Origin: Bacillota bacterium
GTDB taxonomy: Bacteria; Bacillota; Clostridia; Clostridiales; Caloramatoraceae
Assembly: GCA_023415335.1 (NCBI GenBank)
Contig: JAEZLD010000190.1
Location: 1 to 7,170 of the forward strand
Length of the DNA: 7,170 nucleotides
Direction of reading: 5' to 3'
Part shown: positions 1 to 5,923 of the stretch, piece after piece
Position numbering within the stretch: position 1 is the stretch's first letter
How the letters are laid out: every line of letters begins with the position of its first letter
Position numbers and translations under genes: made by a program
Notes under the pieces: generated by a model
Told to the model about the DNA's origin: nothing
The model's input: the letters and a program-made list of their open reading frames with translations, nothing else
The model's database searches: none

Positions 1-211
1 ATTTTTTTATTTATACTATAATTTTAGTGATAAATTATACATTGCCATAACCTCAGTTTTACAATTTATGCCTTTTCGTCATTATTAAAGCTGCCTTTCA
101 TATATGATACTACCCATTTTTTAACCTTGGTCTTTTAATGCCAGTTAATATACACAAGCTGCCCACTTTACCTATAGCTAATTACTAAGAGCAATAGAAA
201 ATATTACGTAA
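1..211. other. Gene-free AT-rich left edge
   Basis: I see no coding region here on either strand. The only readable ORFs are around ten codons long and lack ribosome binding sites. On the minus strand a perfect TATAAT (34-39) is preceded by TTGTAA (59-64), but the 19-bp spacing is longer than ideal. It could be a promoter for a gene beyond the left edge, which the window cannot show. A 16-bp perfect palindrome, AATATTACGTAATATT, sits at 200-215 and runs into the terminator that follows. Confidence 0.4.
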
Positions 212-270
212 TATTAGTAACAAAAGCCCCTTGGCAAATAAAACTCGCCAAGGGGCTTTTGTTATTAATA
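212..270. terminator. Long, probably bidirectional terminator after the histidine phosphatase gene
   Basis: An inverted repeat pairs 212-235 with 247-270 across an 11-nt loop. The central 18 bp are perfect, including the GC-rich core GCCCCTTGGC, and one mismatch precedes five more pairs. A-rich and T-rich flanks of the core give a U-tract-like sequence in both directions. It lies about 115 bases past the phosphatase stop codon, so it probably ends the ABC-F, flavodoxin and phosphatase transcript. It may also serve a convergent gene to the left. Confidence 0.85.
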
Positions 271-385
271 ACATATAGAAGCCTATCAGGCAAACTTCAG
301 TTTAAAAAGTACAGCCATATCATAGCTAAAACCTGTTCATCTTTAGGGTTGCAACGCAATTTCACCAGTGTATGACAGTACCACC
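271..385. other. 3' untranslated spacer of the phosphatase gene
   Basis: This is the stretch between the phosphatase stop codon and the long terminator stem. No ORF with a ribosome binding site and no strong hairpin is visible. It is most simply the 3' untranslated region of the last gene in the cluster. Confidence 0.4.
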
Positions 386-955
386 TTATCTTAAAAAAAC
401 GTCGTAGGCCTCAATGTCCTGTATTTTCCCCTCATCAAACCTGAGCCTTATAATCCATGGCATCAGGGAAATAATCTTCATAAAGTCCTCAAATCCATAG
501 CTTCTGTCATAATAATTTATAATTGTACTTAATGCAGTTCCATGGATTCCTATTACAATCCTTTTATTCTTAAATCTATCCAGTACAGTATTTAAAGTCC
601 TTATGTTCCTGTCCTGGACCTCCCCTAATGACTCTCCCTCAGGCAGCTTATATGAAAAATCCTCCCATTGCCTTTTACAATAGGTGGTGTAGTCTTTAAT
701 CCATCCACTGCCAACCTTTCTTTCACTAAAGCCATCTATTGTCTCCACTGTATAACCAACACTATCTGCAAAATGCTTAACAGTATCAACAGCACGTACA
801 TATGGGCTGGATAAAACAGCATCAATATTTTTATCCACCAAGAAGCCTGTGACCAGTTCCCTATCCCTTAGGCCCTTAGGAGTTAGTTCTCGTAATACAT
901 CATTTCTGTTTTTAGTATTGGACTCTGCATGTCTTATAAAATATATCTCAGTCAT
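386..955 (-). CDS. Histidine phosphatase family protein (phosphoglycerate mutase-like)
   Basis: This 189-aa protein has the hallmarks of the clade-1 histidine phosphatase superfamily. The phospho-acceptor motif is FIRHAES at residues 6-12, with Arg8 and His9. A second phosphate-pocket arginine lies in SSPYVRAVDT (Arg54). An acidic residue that may act as proton donor lies around PEGES (105-109), and the second histidine is in GIHGTA (His138). The length of about 190 residues fits a minimal single-domain cytoplasmic phosphatase such as the GpmB/CobC-like proteins. The substrate cannot be read from sequence. The start follows GGGAGG with a 5-nt spacer. That ribosome binding site lies directly after a strong hairpin at the end of the flavodoxin gene, so expression depends on read-through, RNA processing or an unseen promoter. 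The family call is firm; the substrate is unknown. Confidence 0.92.
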   Translation of the reverse strand: MTEIYFIRHAESNTKNRNDVLRELTPKGLRDRELVTGFLVDKNIDAVLSSPYVRAVDTVKHFADSVGYTVETIDGFSERKVGSGWIKDYTTYCKRQWEDFSYKLPEGESLGEVQDRNIRTLNTVLDRFKNKRIVIGIHGTALSTIINYYDRSYGFEDFMKIISLMPWIIRLRFDEGKIQDIEAYDVFLR

Positions 956-967
956 AATTTCCTCCCG

Positions 968-1004
968 TAAAAATACTACAGGATATTCTCCTGTAGTATT
1001 TTTA
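968..1004 (-). terminator. 16-bp perfect hairpin with U-tract between flavodoxin and phosphatase genes
   Basis: Arms 968-983 and 989-1004 are perfectly complementary around a 5-nt loop (TATTC). The minus-strand 3' arm ends in UUUUU, as in an intrinsic terminator. The hairpin starts one base past the flavodoxin stop codon. The GGGAGG of the phosphatase gene begins only two or three bases beyond it. It may be a partial terminator, an mRNA stabiliser or a processing site rather than a full stop. The A-run and T-run flanks make it symmetric, so it could work in either direction. Confidence 0.75.
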
Positions 1005-1005
1005 T

Positions 1006-1512
1006 CTAAGCACTTAAGCCTTTAATATACGTTACTAACGGTTCTATATATTTTTTATCCGAATTATCAAAAGATGAACCCAGATTCTTTTCCATAAACT
1101 CATCCTGAGCAGTCTTGCTCTGCTTCTTTTTAACGGATTTCATCACAACCTTCAGCATTGCTCTCACCAAAAGGTTAAGCCTTTCAAAGCGCATTCCTCC
1201 TTCCATGTAAAAGAATGGGGTACTTTCTATATGGTTCTGCGCCTTAATAGCACTTCTTATTTCCTCCCCATCCGGAGTTGCACCAACAGCAAATACCACA
1301 ATACTTTGGGGATTCATCCTCTTAATCTTTTCCAATCCAGCAACGTTGTTTCCCATAATCCATCCACCGTAGATTATGCGGTCATATTCTCCAATTTTCT
1401 CTGGAGTTACTTCCTTAATGTCTTTTACATCACAAGACAAGGCTTCCCCAATCCACTGTGCATACTGTTTAGTAAAGCCTGTTGAACTCTGATATACAAT
1501 AATAATTTTCAT
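1006..1512 (-). CDS. Flavodoxin-domain protein
   Basis: This 168-aa protein begins with a beta strand and an FMN phosphate-binding loop, KIIIVYQSSTGFTKQYA, in which SSTGFT (residues 9-14) matches the flavodoxin S/T-x-T-G-x-T pattern. A second probable FMN loop is YGGWIMGNNVAG (about 48-59). VGATPDGEE (about 77-85) and FYMEGGMRFERLN (about 101-113) resemble the Flavodoxin_5 family, which is related to HemG-type proteins and common in clostridia. It is probably a soluble FMN-binding redox protein; its partner is unknown. Its start lies 48 bases after the ABC-F stop with no terminator between, so it is probably co-transcribed. The ribosome binding site is weak (GAAGTGG region), but the start fits because beta strand 1 begins at residue 2. 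A weak internal promoter, TTGAAA (1593-1598) and TACAAA (1570-1575) 17 bp apart, may exist at the 3' end of the ABC-F gene. Confidence 0.88.
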   Translation of the reverse strand: MKIIIVYQSSTGFTKQYAQWIGEALSCDVKDIKEVTPEKIGEYDRIIYGGWIMGNNVAGLEKIKRMNPQSIVVFAVGATPDGEEIRSAIKAQNHIESTPFFYMEGGMRFERLNLLVRAMLKVVMKSVKKKQSKTAQDEFMEKNLGSSFDNSDKKYIEPLVTYIKGLSA

Positions 1513-1560
1513 ATCAAGCCACTTCTTTCTTATTATTTACCTTATTTCTTATATAACATA

Positions 1561-3471
1561 TTACCAAATTTTGTAGTATTCTTCCATTTTATTTTCAAGC
1601 TTTTTTTCAAGGTTTACTTTATCCTGATATAAAACATTGACACCTTCATAGTCATCTGACAATCCTTCCAGCTTCCCCTCAATGCTTTTAATCTCATATT
1701 CCAATTCCTCTATTTCGCCTTCAAGCCTTTCCTTTTTCCATGGGTTGTTTGCAGAGGAGGATGTGCTGATAGCTTTGTTGTCTTCCACATCCTTCAGGCT
1801 GGTTGAATTACTATTTTTAATATGGCAGCTTTTTTCTACCTTCTGTAACTTTAACTCATGGCATTTTTCCTTGTAGTATTCATAGTTTCCGTCGTAGGAT
1901 ATAAGCAGTCCGTCCTTTAGCTCCACAACCCTTGTGGCAATATTGTTTATAAACGTTCTATCATGTGACACGAATAGAACAGTACCCTTAAAGTCTCTGA
2001 GCAGCTCCTCTAGCTCCTCTCTTGAGGCAATGTCCAGATGGTTTGTAGGCTCATCCAGTATTAACAGGTTTGCAGGATTATACATCATTATTGCCAGCTT
2101 AAGTCTGCTTCTCTCCCCTCCTGACAATCCGGAAACCTTCTTGAACACGTCCTCTCCAAAGAACATATATCCTGCCAGATACTCCCTTGCCTTACCCTCA
2201 GTTATGGCTATGTCCTCTCTGAATGCTTCCAGTACTGTAGCTTTCTCGTCATTAAACATAACCTCCTGTGGCAGGTAGGCAAGTTCCACAGAGCTTCCAA
2301 GCTCAGCCTTTCCACCATCCTTATCCTCCACCCCAAGCAGCAGCTTAATAAGTGTAGATTTACCACAACCGTTGGCTCCAATAAGGCTTACCGCTTCTCC
2401 CTGTCTTATAAGCAGGTCTGCATTATCTATAATAACCCTGTTTCCATAGGATTTCCTTAGTGCCTCTATTTTTATAACCTGGTTTCCGGATCTGTCCCCC
2501 AGGTTTGCATTAATGGAAATGCTTCTCTTGTCCAATAGGGGCTTATCTATCCTATCCATCCTCTCCAGCATTTTCTGCATGCTGAAAGCCCTTCTAAAGA
2601 ACTTGCCATTGTCTCCTCTGTTGCCCCAGTCCTTAAGCTGTGCTATTGATTTCTCTATGGCTTTTATTTTCTTCTGCTGGTTTTCATAGTCCTCCAGCTG
2701 CAGCTGAAGCTGTCTGTCCTTCTCCTCCACGTATGCAGAGTAGTTGCCCTGAAAACAGGCTGATACCATGTTTTCTATTTCTACTATTCTAGTAGTAACC
2801 CTATCGAGAAAATATCTGTCATGGGAAATAACAAGTACGGTTCCCCTATACTGTCTTAGGTAATCCTCAAGCCACTCCATAGCTTCAAAGTCCAAATGGT
2901 TAGATGGCTCATCCAGAAGTAATATATTGGGGTTTTCAAGAAGTATTCTTCCCAGGTTTATGGTGGTCTTCTCTCCTCCGCTGAGACTGGCAAAGTCCTG
3001 TTCTAAAAACTCACAGCTCAGATTAAGACCTGTGCACACTCTGCTTAGCTTCTCCTCCTTTTCATAGCCTCCCACCCCTTCAAACCTAAGCTGAAGCTCA
3101 GAATACTGGCTTAGAAGCCTTTCAACCTCATCCTCAGATGCACTTTCCAGTTTGTTCTCCAGATTCTTCATGGAGCTCTCTAATATATCCACAGCTTTAA
3201 ATGCTTCCTTCAGCACATCCATCCCTGTATAACCTTCAGTATAATCTGGCACCTGCTCAAGATAACCAAGCGACGCATCCTTTCTAAGTGCAAGGCTACC
3301 GCTTTCGTATGCCTCAAGTCCCATTATTATATTAAAAATGGTGGTTTTTCCGCAGCCGTTGTCTCCCACGATGCCTACCCTGTCACCTGTCATTACTTCA
3401 AAGCTTATATTCTCTAAAACCTTTGTGGCTCCATAATACTTTTCTATTTTATTTAACGCTAATTCTATCAT
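1561..3471 (-). CDS. ABC-F family ATPase, probable ribosome-protection (antibiotic resistance) type
   Basis: This 636-aa protein has two ABC ATPase domains and no membrane segments, which is the ABC-F layout. Domain 1 has Walker A GDNGCGKTT (36-44), signature LSGGE (163-167), Walker B ILLLDEPSNHLD (183-194) and switch SHD (216-218). An interdomain linker of about 65 residues (about 247-315) forms two helices around KDWGNRGDNGKFFRRAF. Domain 2 has GANGCGKST (365-373), LSGGE (449-453), LLILDEPTNHLD (469-480) and SHD (502-504). A Ser/Asn-rich spacer (about 550-575) leads to a highly charged C-terminal coiled coil (about 578-632). ABC-F proteins bind the ribosomal E site; resistance members dislodge drugs bound at the peptidyl transferase centre. 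The attenuator-like leader favours a resistance role over a housekeeping one, but the drug class cannot be read from sequence. I chose the ATG at 3471 because AGGAG (3481-3485) directly abuts the in-frame ATG at 3480, leaving no spacer for it. Confidence 0.93.
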   Translation of the reverse strand: MIELALNKIEKYYGATKVLENISFEVMTGDRVGIVGDNGCGKTTIFNIIMGLEAYESGSLALRKDASLGYLEQVPDYTEGYTGMDVLKEAFKAVDILESSMKNLENKLESASEDEVERLLSQYSELQLRFEGVGGYEKEEKLSRVCTGLNLSCEFLEQDFASLSGGEKTTINLGRILLENPNILLLDEPSNHLDFEAMEWLEDYLRQYRGTVLVISHDRYFLDRVTTRIVEIENMVSACFQGNYSAYVEEKDRQLQLQLEDYENQQKKIKAIEKSIAQLKDWGNRGDNGKFFRRAFSMQKMLERMDRIDKPLLDKRSISINANLGDRSGNQVIKIEALRKSYGNRVIIDNADLLIRQGEAVSLIGANGCGKSTLIKLLLGVEDKDGGKAELGSSVELAYLPQEVMFNDEKATVLEAFREDIAITEGKAREYLAGYMFFGEDVFKKVSGLSGGERSRLKLAIMMYNPANLLILDEPTNHLDIASREELEELLRDFKGTVLFVSHDRTFINNIATRVVELKDGLLISYDGNYEYYKEKCHELKLQKVEKSCHIKNSNSTSLKDVEDNKAISTSSSANNPWKKERLEGEIEELEYEIKSIEGKLEGLSDDYEGVNVLYQDKVNLEKKLENKMEEYYKIW

Positions 3472-3480
3472 CTTACACAT

Positions 3481-3485
3481 CTCCT
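3481..3485 (-). promoter_or_regulatory. ABC-F ribosome binding site, decides the start codon
   Basis: AGGAG in the RNA lies 9 nt before the ATG at 3471 and 0 nt before the ATG at 3480, which supports the shorter protein. The site lies inside a 7-nt segment (3481-3487) perfectly complementary to leader segment 3563-3569, so it may be masked. Confidence 0.75.
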
Positions 3486-3569
3486 ATTTAAATTAATTTC
3501 AATAAAATAAGCCCTGGGTCTGTTTCCTTAGTTTATATCAGATTAACAGAGCCATAGGCATTATAGGAG
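3481..3569 (-). promoter_or_regulatory. Possible Shine-Dalgarno-sequestering structure upstream of ABC-F
   Basis: RNA segment CUCCUAU (3563-3569) is perfectly complementary to AUAGGAG (3481-3487), which contains the ABC-F ribosome binding site. Nested inside, 3545-3554 pairs with 3515-3524 with one mismatch in ten, closing a 20-nt loop. Together they could form a hairpin that hides the start site. The anti-Shine-Dalgarno segment overlaps 3565-3579, which can instead pair with the upstream ORF, so the two folds exclude each other. Pairings were found by eye, without energy calculation. Confidence 0.45.
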
Positions 3570-3595
3570 CAGTACAACGTATTAGAATAAATGCT

Positions 3596-3627
3596 AAAAT
3601 AAAGGACTCAAGGCTATCCCTGAGTCC
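3596..3627 (-). terminator. Intrinsic terminator (attenuator) between upstream ORF and ABC-F gene
   Basis: The RNA stem GGACUCAGGG pairs with CCUUGAGUCC over ten contiguous pairs, including one G-U, around an AUAG tetraloop (3604-3627). UUUAUUUU follows (3603-3596). It lies 39 bases after the stop codon of the 48-aa upstream ORF and about 125 bases before the ABC-F start codon. A terminator between a gene and its own promoter points to conditional transcription. Confidence 0.85.
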
Positions 3628-3636
3628 CTAAGGTCT

Positions 3637-3658
3637 TTCTGTAAATACTTTAACAGAA
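3637..3658 (-). promoter_or_regulatory. Small hairpin before the attenuator terminator
   Basis: RNA UUCUGU pairs with ACAGAA, and after a one-base bulge AAA pairs with UUU around a GUA loop. It fills the gap between the upstream ORF stop and the terminator. It may pause RNA polymerase or simply be a structural spacer. No function can be assigned from sequence. Confidence 0.4.
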
Positions 3659-3666
3659 GATAGAAA

Positions 3667-3813
3667 TCATGGATTTATCCTATAGCCAGCATTTATTCTA
3701 AAAAAGGACGCACTTCTCCCTTGAAAGCCCGTTGTTGCTCCTTTCGTATAGGAACAGCTGTACTTAAGCTGGGAATTTCTGTCCTTCTTTAAAACACTAG
3801 CACTATAATCCAT
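3667..3813 (-). CDS. 48-aa upstream ORF, probable regulatory leader peptide of the ABC-F gene
   Basis: The ORF begins with MDYSASVLKKDRN and ends with FFRINAGYRINP before a TGA stop. Its ATG follows AAAGGGAGGG with a 7-nt spacer from the GGGAGGG, a strong ribosome binding site. It starts about 30 nt downstream of the predicted transcription start. The peptide is polar and basic, with eight Lys or Arg, two Asp and seven Ser, and has no signal peptide or membrane segment. I do not recognise a family. Its position between promoter and attenuator, and the fact that codons 24-28 and 39-44 are the 5' arms of alternative RNA pairings, suggest that the act of translation rather than the product matters. 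A drug-stalled ribosome would leave codons 39-44 exposed, whereas one that reaches the stop would cover them. At 48 residues it is longer than classical erm-type leader peptides, so a function as a small protein is not excluded. Confidence 0.72.
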   Translation of the reverse strand: MDYSASVLKKDRNSQLKYSCSYTKGATTGFQGRSASFFRINAGYRINP

Positions 3814-3848
3814 TTTTCTACCCTCCCTTTATCTCAAAATACTATAAT

Positions 3849-3877
3849 ACTATATCATAGTTTTCCATATATTTCAA
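3849..3877 (-). promoter_or_regulatory. Sigma-A-type promoter for upstream ORF and ABC-F gene
   Basis: The -35 box TTGAAA (3872-3877) and -10 box TATAGT (3849-3854) are separated by exactly 17 bp. TG one base before the -10 box adds an extended -10 element. Predicted transcription start is near 3842, which gives a 5' leader of about 360 nt before the ABC-F gene. This is the best promoter match in the window. Confidence 0.8.
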
Positions 3878-4016
3878 CCATAAGTTATTAATTCCTAGTA
3901 ACCTATTTTTATTTGCCTTGTATATATTGTTTATTTATCATTAAATCTCCTGCTTTTATATATGAATTATGATATATTTTTCGATTTTCATAATTGCTGC
4001 TTAAGATGTCAATTGT
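3878..4016. other. AT-rich spacer between GNAT gene and ABC-F promoter
   Basis: No convincing gene is present. A weak inverted repeat (3965-3972 with 3988-3995, 15-nt loop) follows the acetyltransferase gene but has no GC core or U-tract, so I do not call it a terminator. A 10-codon ORF at 3909-3941 has an AGGAG but lies upstream of the ABC-F promoter. Confidence 0.4.
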
Positions 4017-4604
4017 CTAGTGAATTGGATACCTCATCATAATTGGATAACCCTGCCCTCTTAACGTAATAAATGATAAAGGTCTTTTTTTATATATTGC
4101 AAAACCAATTTTTTCGTAAAGTCTTTTTGCATTCAAATTTTTGGAAAGCACCTCTATATAGCATTCTTTATATTCATTAAGTGATAATACATATTCAATC
4201 AGTCTTGTTGCAACACCCCTTCCTTTGGCAGCCTTCGTTGTAGCTAATATATCAATATAGATATCTGTATCGCTTTTTACCACCTGGCTTTGGAATATTA
4301 CATTAAGCTGCTTAAATAAAACTGTACCCTTAAATTTTCCATAAATTTCAACACACTGGTTTTGCTCTAGTTTTATGGGCCTAATCGCATTTGTTGCAAT
4401 TCCAAGTATCCCAAGGACCTTATCATTTTCTACATATGCATAGGTATAAAAGGGGTTAAAAGCAGTAGAGAACAGCGCTTCCAACTCTTGATTATCCTTT
4501 GAAAAATTCATCATATGGCCAAATCCTTCAATAAATATACTGATAGTTGCTTTCTTTTGTATATCGCTCAATTGACCATATGCTTTAATTTCATACTGGT
4601 TCAT
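4017..4604 (-). CDS. GNAT family N-acetyltransferase
   Basis: This 195-aa protein has the acetyl-CoA binding core of the GNAT fold. Motif A is a beta strand, YIDILATT (116-123), followed by the pyrophosphate-binding loop AAKGRGVATRL (125-135). Motif B is the C-terminal NAKRLYEKIGF (158-168), typical of small GNATs. The N-terminal half is divergent, as usual for the substrate side, so the acceptor cannot be named. The usual Gln or Arg at the start of the Q/RxxGxG/A loop appears to be Ala. The start is set by AGGAGG (4611-4616) 6 nt before the ATG; an in-frame ATG 33 bases upstream would place this site inside the gene. It follows the membrane-anchored enzyme by 89 bases without a clear terminator, so it is probably the last gene of that operon. 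Drug modification is possible but has no direct support. Confidence 0.88.
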   Translation of the reverse strand: MNQYEIKAYGQLSDIQKKATISIFIEGFGHMMNFSKDNQELEALFSTAFNPFYTYAYVENDKVLGILGIATNAIRPIKLEQNQCVEIYGKFKGTVLFKQLNVIFQSQVVKSDTDIYIDILATTKAAKGRGVATRLIEYVLSLNEYKECYIEVLSKNLNAKRLYEKIGFAIYKKRPLSFITLRGQGYPIMMRYPIH

Positions 4605-4610
4605 ATTATT

Positions 4611-4616
4611 CCTCCT
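4611..4616 (-). promoter_or_regulatory. GNAT ribosome binding site, decides the start codon
   Basis: A perfect AGGAGG lies 6 nt upstream of the ATG at 4604. The longer reading frame from 4637 has no comparable site and would run across this one. Confidence 0.8.
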
Positions 4617-4693
4617 ATTATATTCCCATATATTCATACTTTATCCAAATACCATGCCTAACATAAAGAAGTACTAATCTGTTTAGGACTGGC

Positions 4694-5881
4694 TTACTTT
4701 AAACGGAATGTCATATATGCAGGCTGATGGTCTGAGTATGCAAAGCCGTCAATTCTCTTGTTCCCATTGGTGGTTAAAACATTATAATGCCACTCCACAT
4801 CAATATTGCTTGAAACAATAAACCCATCAACCGCGCAGACAAAAGTTTTCCCTGGGTCCCACTCTATGTCATTGTTGCGGCATGTGGACTCATTATCTGA
4901 CGCTACCACCCTGTAGCCACTGGTTAACGGACTTGTTCCGTCTTCATTAAAGAATAACGCTACCCAGTCAGGGGTTTTCTTTGTCATTCCAAAGGCACGG
5001 TTTGAAGAGTCATTATAGCTGTATTCAGGGTTATATGTTAACAAGTCATGGTTAAAATCCCCTCCTACAATAACGTAATCTCCATTCTTTCTGCATTCCT
5101 CAAGAAATGAATTCAGCTCATTCATCTGTTTTTCCCTGATTGTGCCCCCCTTATCGTATGCAGACATGTGTGAGTTCACCAGATATAGCGTCTTTCCGTT
5201 GTCCACCTGTACCATCGACACAGAAAAACACCTGTCCAAATCAAATAGCTTGGACAATGAAGTGCTGATGGTATACTGTATTCTCTGGGCGCTGTGTATC
5301 CTGTATTTCGATAAGGTAGTAATACCAGCATTTACACTCCCATGCATATCATAAACAGGATAAGGCAGGAAGGGAGCATGAAAGTTTACAGCAAAATCAT
5401 TGTCATAATCACTGAAAGCACCTGTTATCATATCATTCTGGTTTATATGGTATGAGCGGGTTGAATCTGTATCAACCTCCTGAAGGAATATAAAATCAGC
5501 ATCAAGGGATGAAACTGATGAAATGGAACCTTTTGTATTAAAAAGTACCTCGTCCTTGCTTTTAGCCTTTGAATAATGGCCTGCAGTTTTATTCCCCTCA
5601 TCGTCATACCCTTCATCCATAAAGAAGGTATAATCCTGTGAGTATGCTCCGAAGCCAATGTTATAGGTTACACAGGAATAGACAGTGTCTGTCTTTGCCT
5701 TCTCCAATGCAGAGTTATGGTTAATTTCCAAAACTGTGTTACCTATGCGATTATAGCTTAATAAAATATATACTACATAAATAATCGCCGCTAGAATAAG
5801 TATTCCTATAGTCGAACCTGCTGTAATAAAGAAAATTTTAAATCTTTTTTTCATAAATAACCACCAACCAAGCAGTCCCAT
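4694..5881 (-). CDS. Membrane-anchored endonuclease/exonuclease/phosphatase (EEP) family protein
   Basis: This 395-aa protein starts with a short basic stretch and one strong membrane segment (about 16-43), predicted N-in, which would place the catalytic domain outside the cell. The domain carries the full EEP metal and catalytic set: TYNIG (Asn74), LQEVD (Glu135), NSHMS (His238), GGDFNHD (Asp275, Asn277), VDGF (Asp352) and SDHQP (Asp384, His385). Family members cleave phosphodiester or phosphate-ester bonds in nucleic acids, phosphoinositides or sphingomyelin. The substrate here is unknown; an outside location makes lipid headgroups or extracellular nucleic acid more plausible than genomic DNA. 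An acidic, Gly-rich insert (about 85-112) lies before the first metal-ligand helix. The start is uncertain. The ATG at 5881 has AGGAGG 14 nt upstream, which is wide, while the ATG at 5854 gives the more typical MKKRFK N-terminus but only a weak GGTGG site. It lies 42 bases after the 68-aa gene. Confidence 0.9.
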   Translation of the reverse strand: MGLLGWWLFMKKRFKIFFITAGSTIGILILAAIIYVVYILLSYNRIGNTVLEINHNSALEKAKTDTVYSCVTYNIGFGAYSQDYTFFMDEGYDDEGNKTAGHYSKAKSKDEVLFNTKGSISSVSSLDADFIFLQEVDTDSTRSYHINQNDMITGAFSDYDNDFAVNFHAPFLPYPVYDMHGSVNAGITTLSKYRIHSAQRIQYTISTSLSKLFDLDRCFSVSMVQVDNGKTLYLVNSHMSAYDKGGTIREKQMNELNSFLEECRKNGDYVIVGGDFNHDLLTYNPEYSYNDSSNRAFGMTKKTPDWVALFFNEDGTSPLTSGYRVVASDNESTCRNNDIEWDPGKTFVCAVDGFIVSSNIDVEWHYNVLTTNGNKRIDGFAYSDHQPAYMTFRLK

Positions 5882-5923
5882 ACTGCCCGGAATCCCTCCT
5901 AATTGTATATATACTGCAGCCTT

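Larger units (their letters stand above)
3583..3700 (-). promoter_or_regulatory. Candidate antiterminator pairing spanning the attenuator
   Basis: Upstream ORF codons 39-42 (3688-3700) are perfectly complementary over 13 nt to 3583-3595, just past the terminator U-tract. The next two codons, GGCUAU (3682-3687), are complementary to AUAGCC (3612-3617), which forms the terminator loop and part of its 3' arm. Formed together, these make a 19-bp helix that bulges out most of the terminator 3' arm and U-tract. Further out, codons 24-28 (3730-3742) pair with 3565-3579 as two 6-bp blocks around a small internal loop. The complementarities are direct observations; the antiterminator role is inferred. 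Confidence 0.5.

Noticed and set aside
1231..1485. 84-codon plus-strand ORF opposite the flavodoxin gene
   Set aside because: It lies wholly antisense to a gene with clear flavodoxin motifs, and I recognise no domain in it.
1682..2278. Two plus-strand ORFs (1682-1876 and 1934-2278) opposite the ABC-F gene
   Set aside because: Both are antisense to conserved ABC-F sequence, are Ser/Leu-rich as expected from a reverse reading, and match no family.
3481..3842. T-box or metabolite riboswitch upstream of the ABC-F gene
   Set aside because: I see no T-box sequence or recognisable riboswitch core. The translated ORF plus terminator explains the long leader better.
3909..3941. 10-codon minus-strand ORF with an AGGAG site between the GNAT gene and the ABC-F promoter
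   Set aside because: It lies upstream of the ABC-F promoter, so it is not part of that leader, and is too short to support alone.
3965..3995. Inverted repeat after the GNAT gene as a terminator
   Set aside because: The stem is only 8 bp and AT-rich, the loop is 15 nt, and there is no U-tract on the minus strand.
5142..5658. ORFs at 5142-5354 (plus) and 5443-5658 (minus, shifted frame) within the EEP gene
   Set aside because: Both overlap an intact EEP coding region that keeps all its catalytic motifs, so they are out-of-frame readings.
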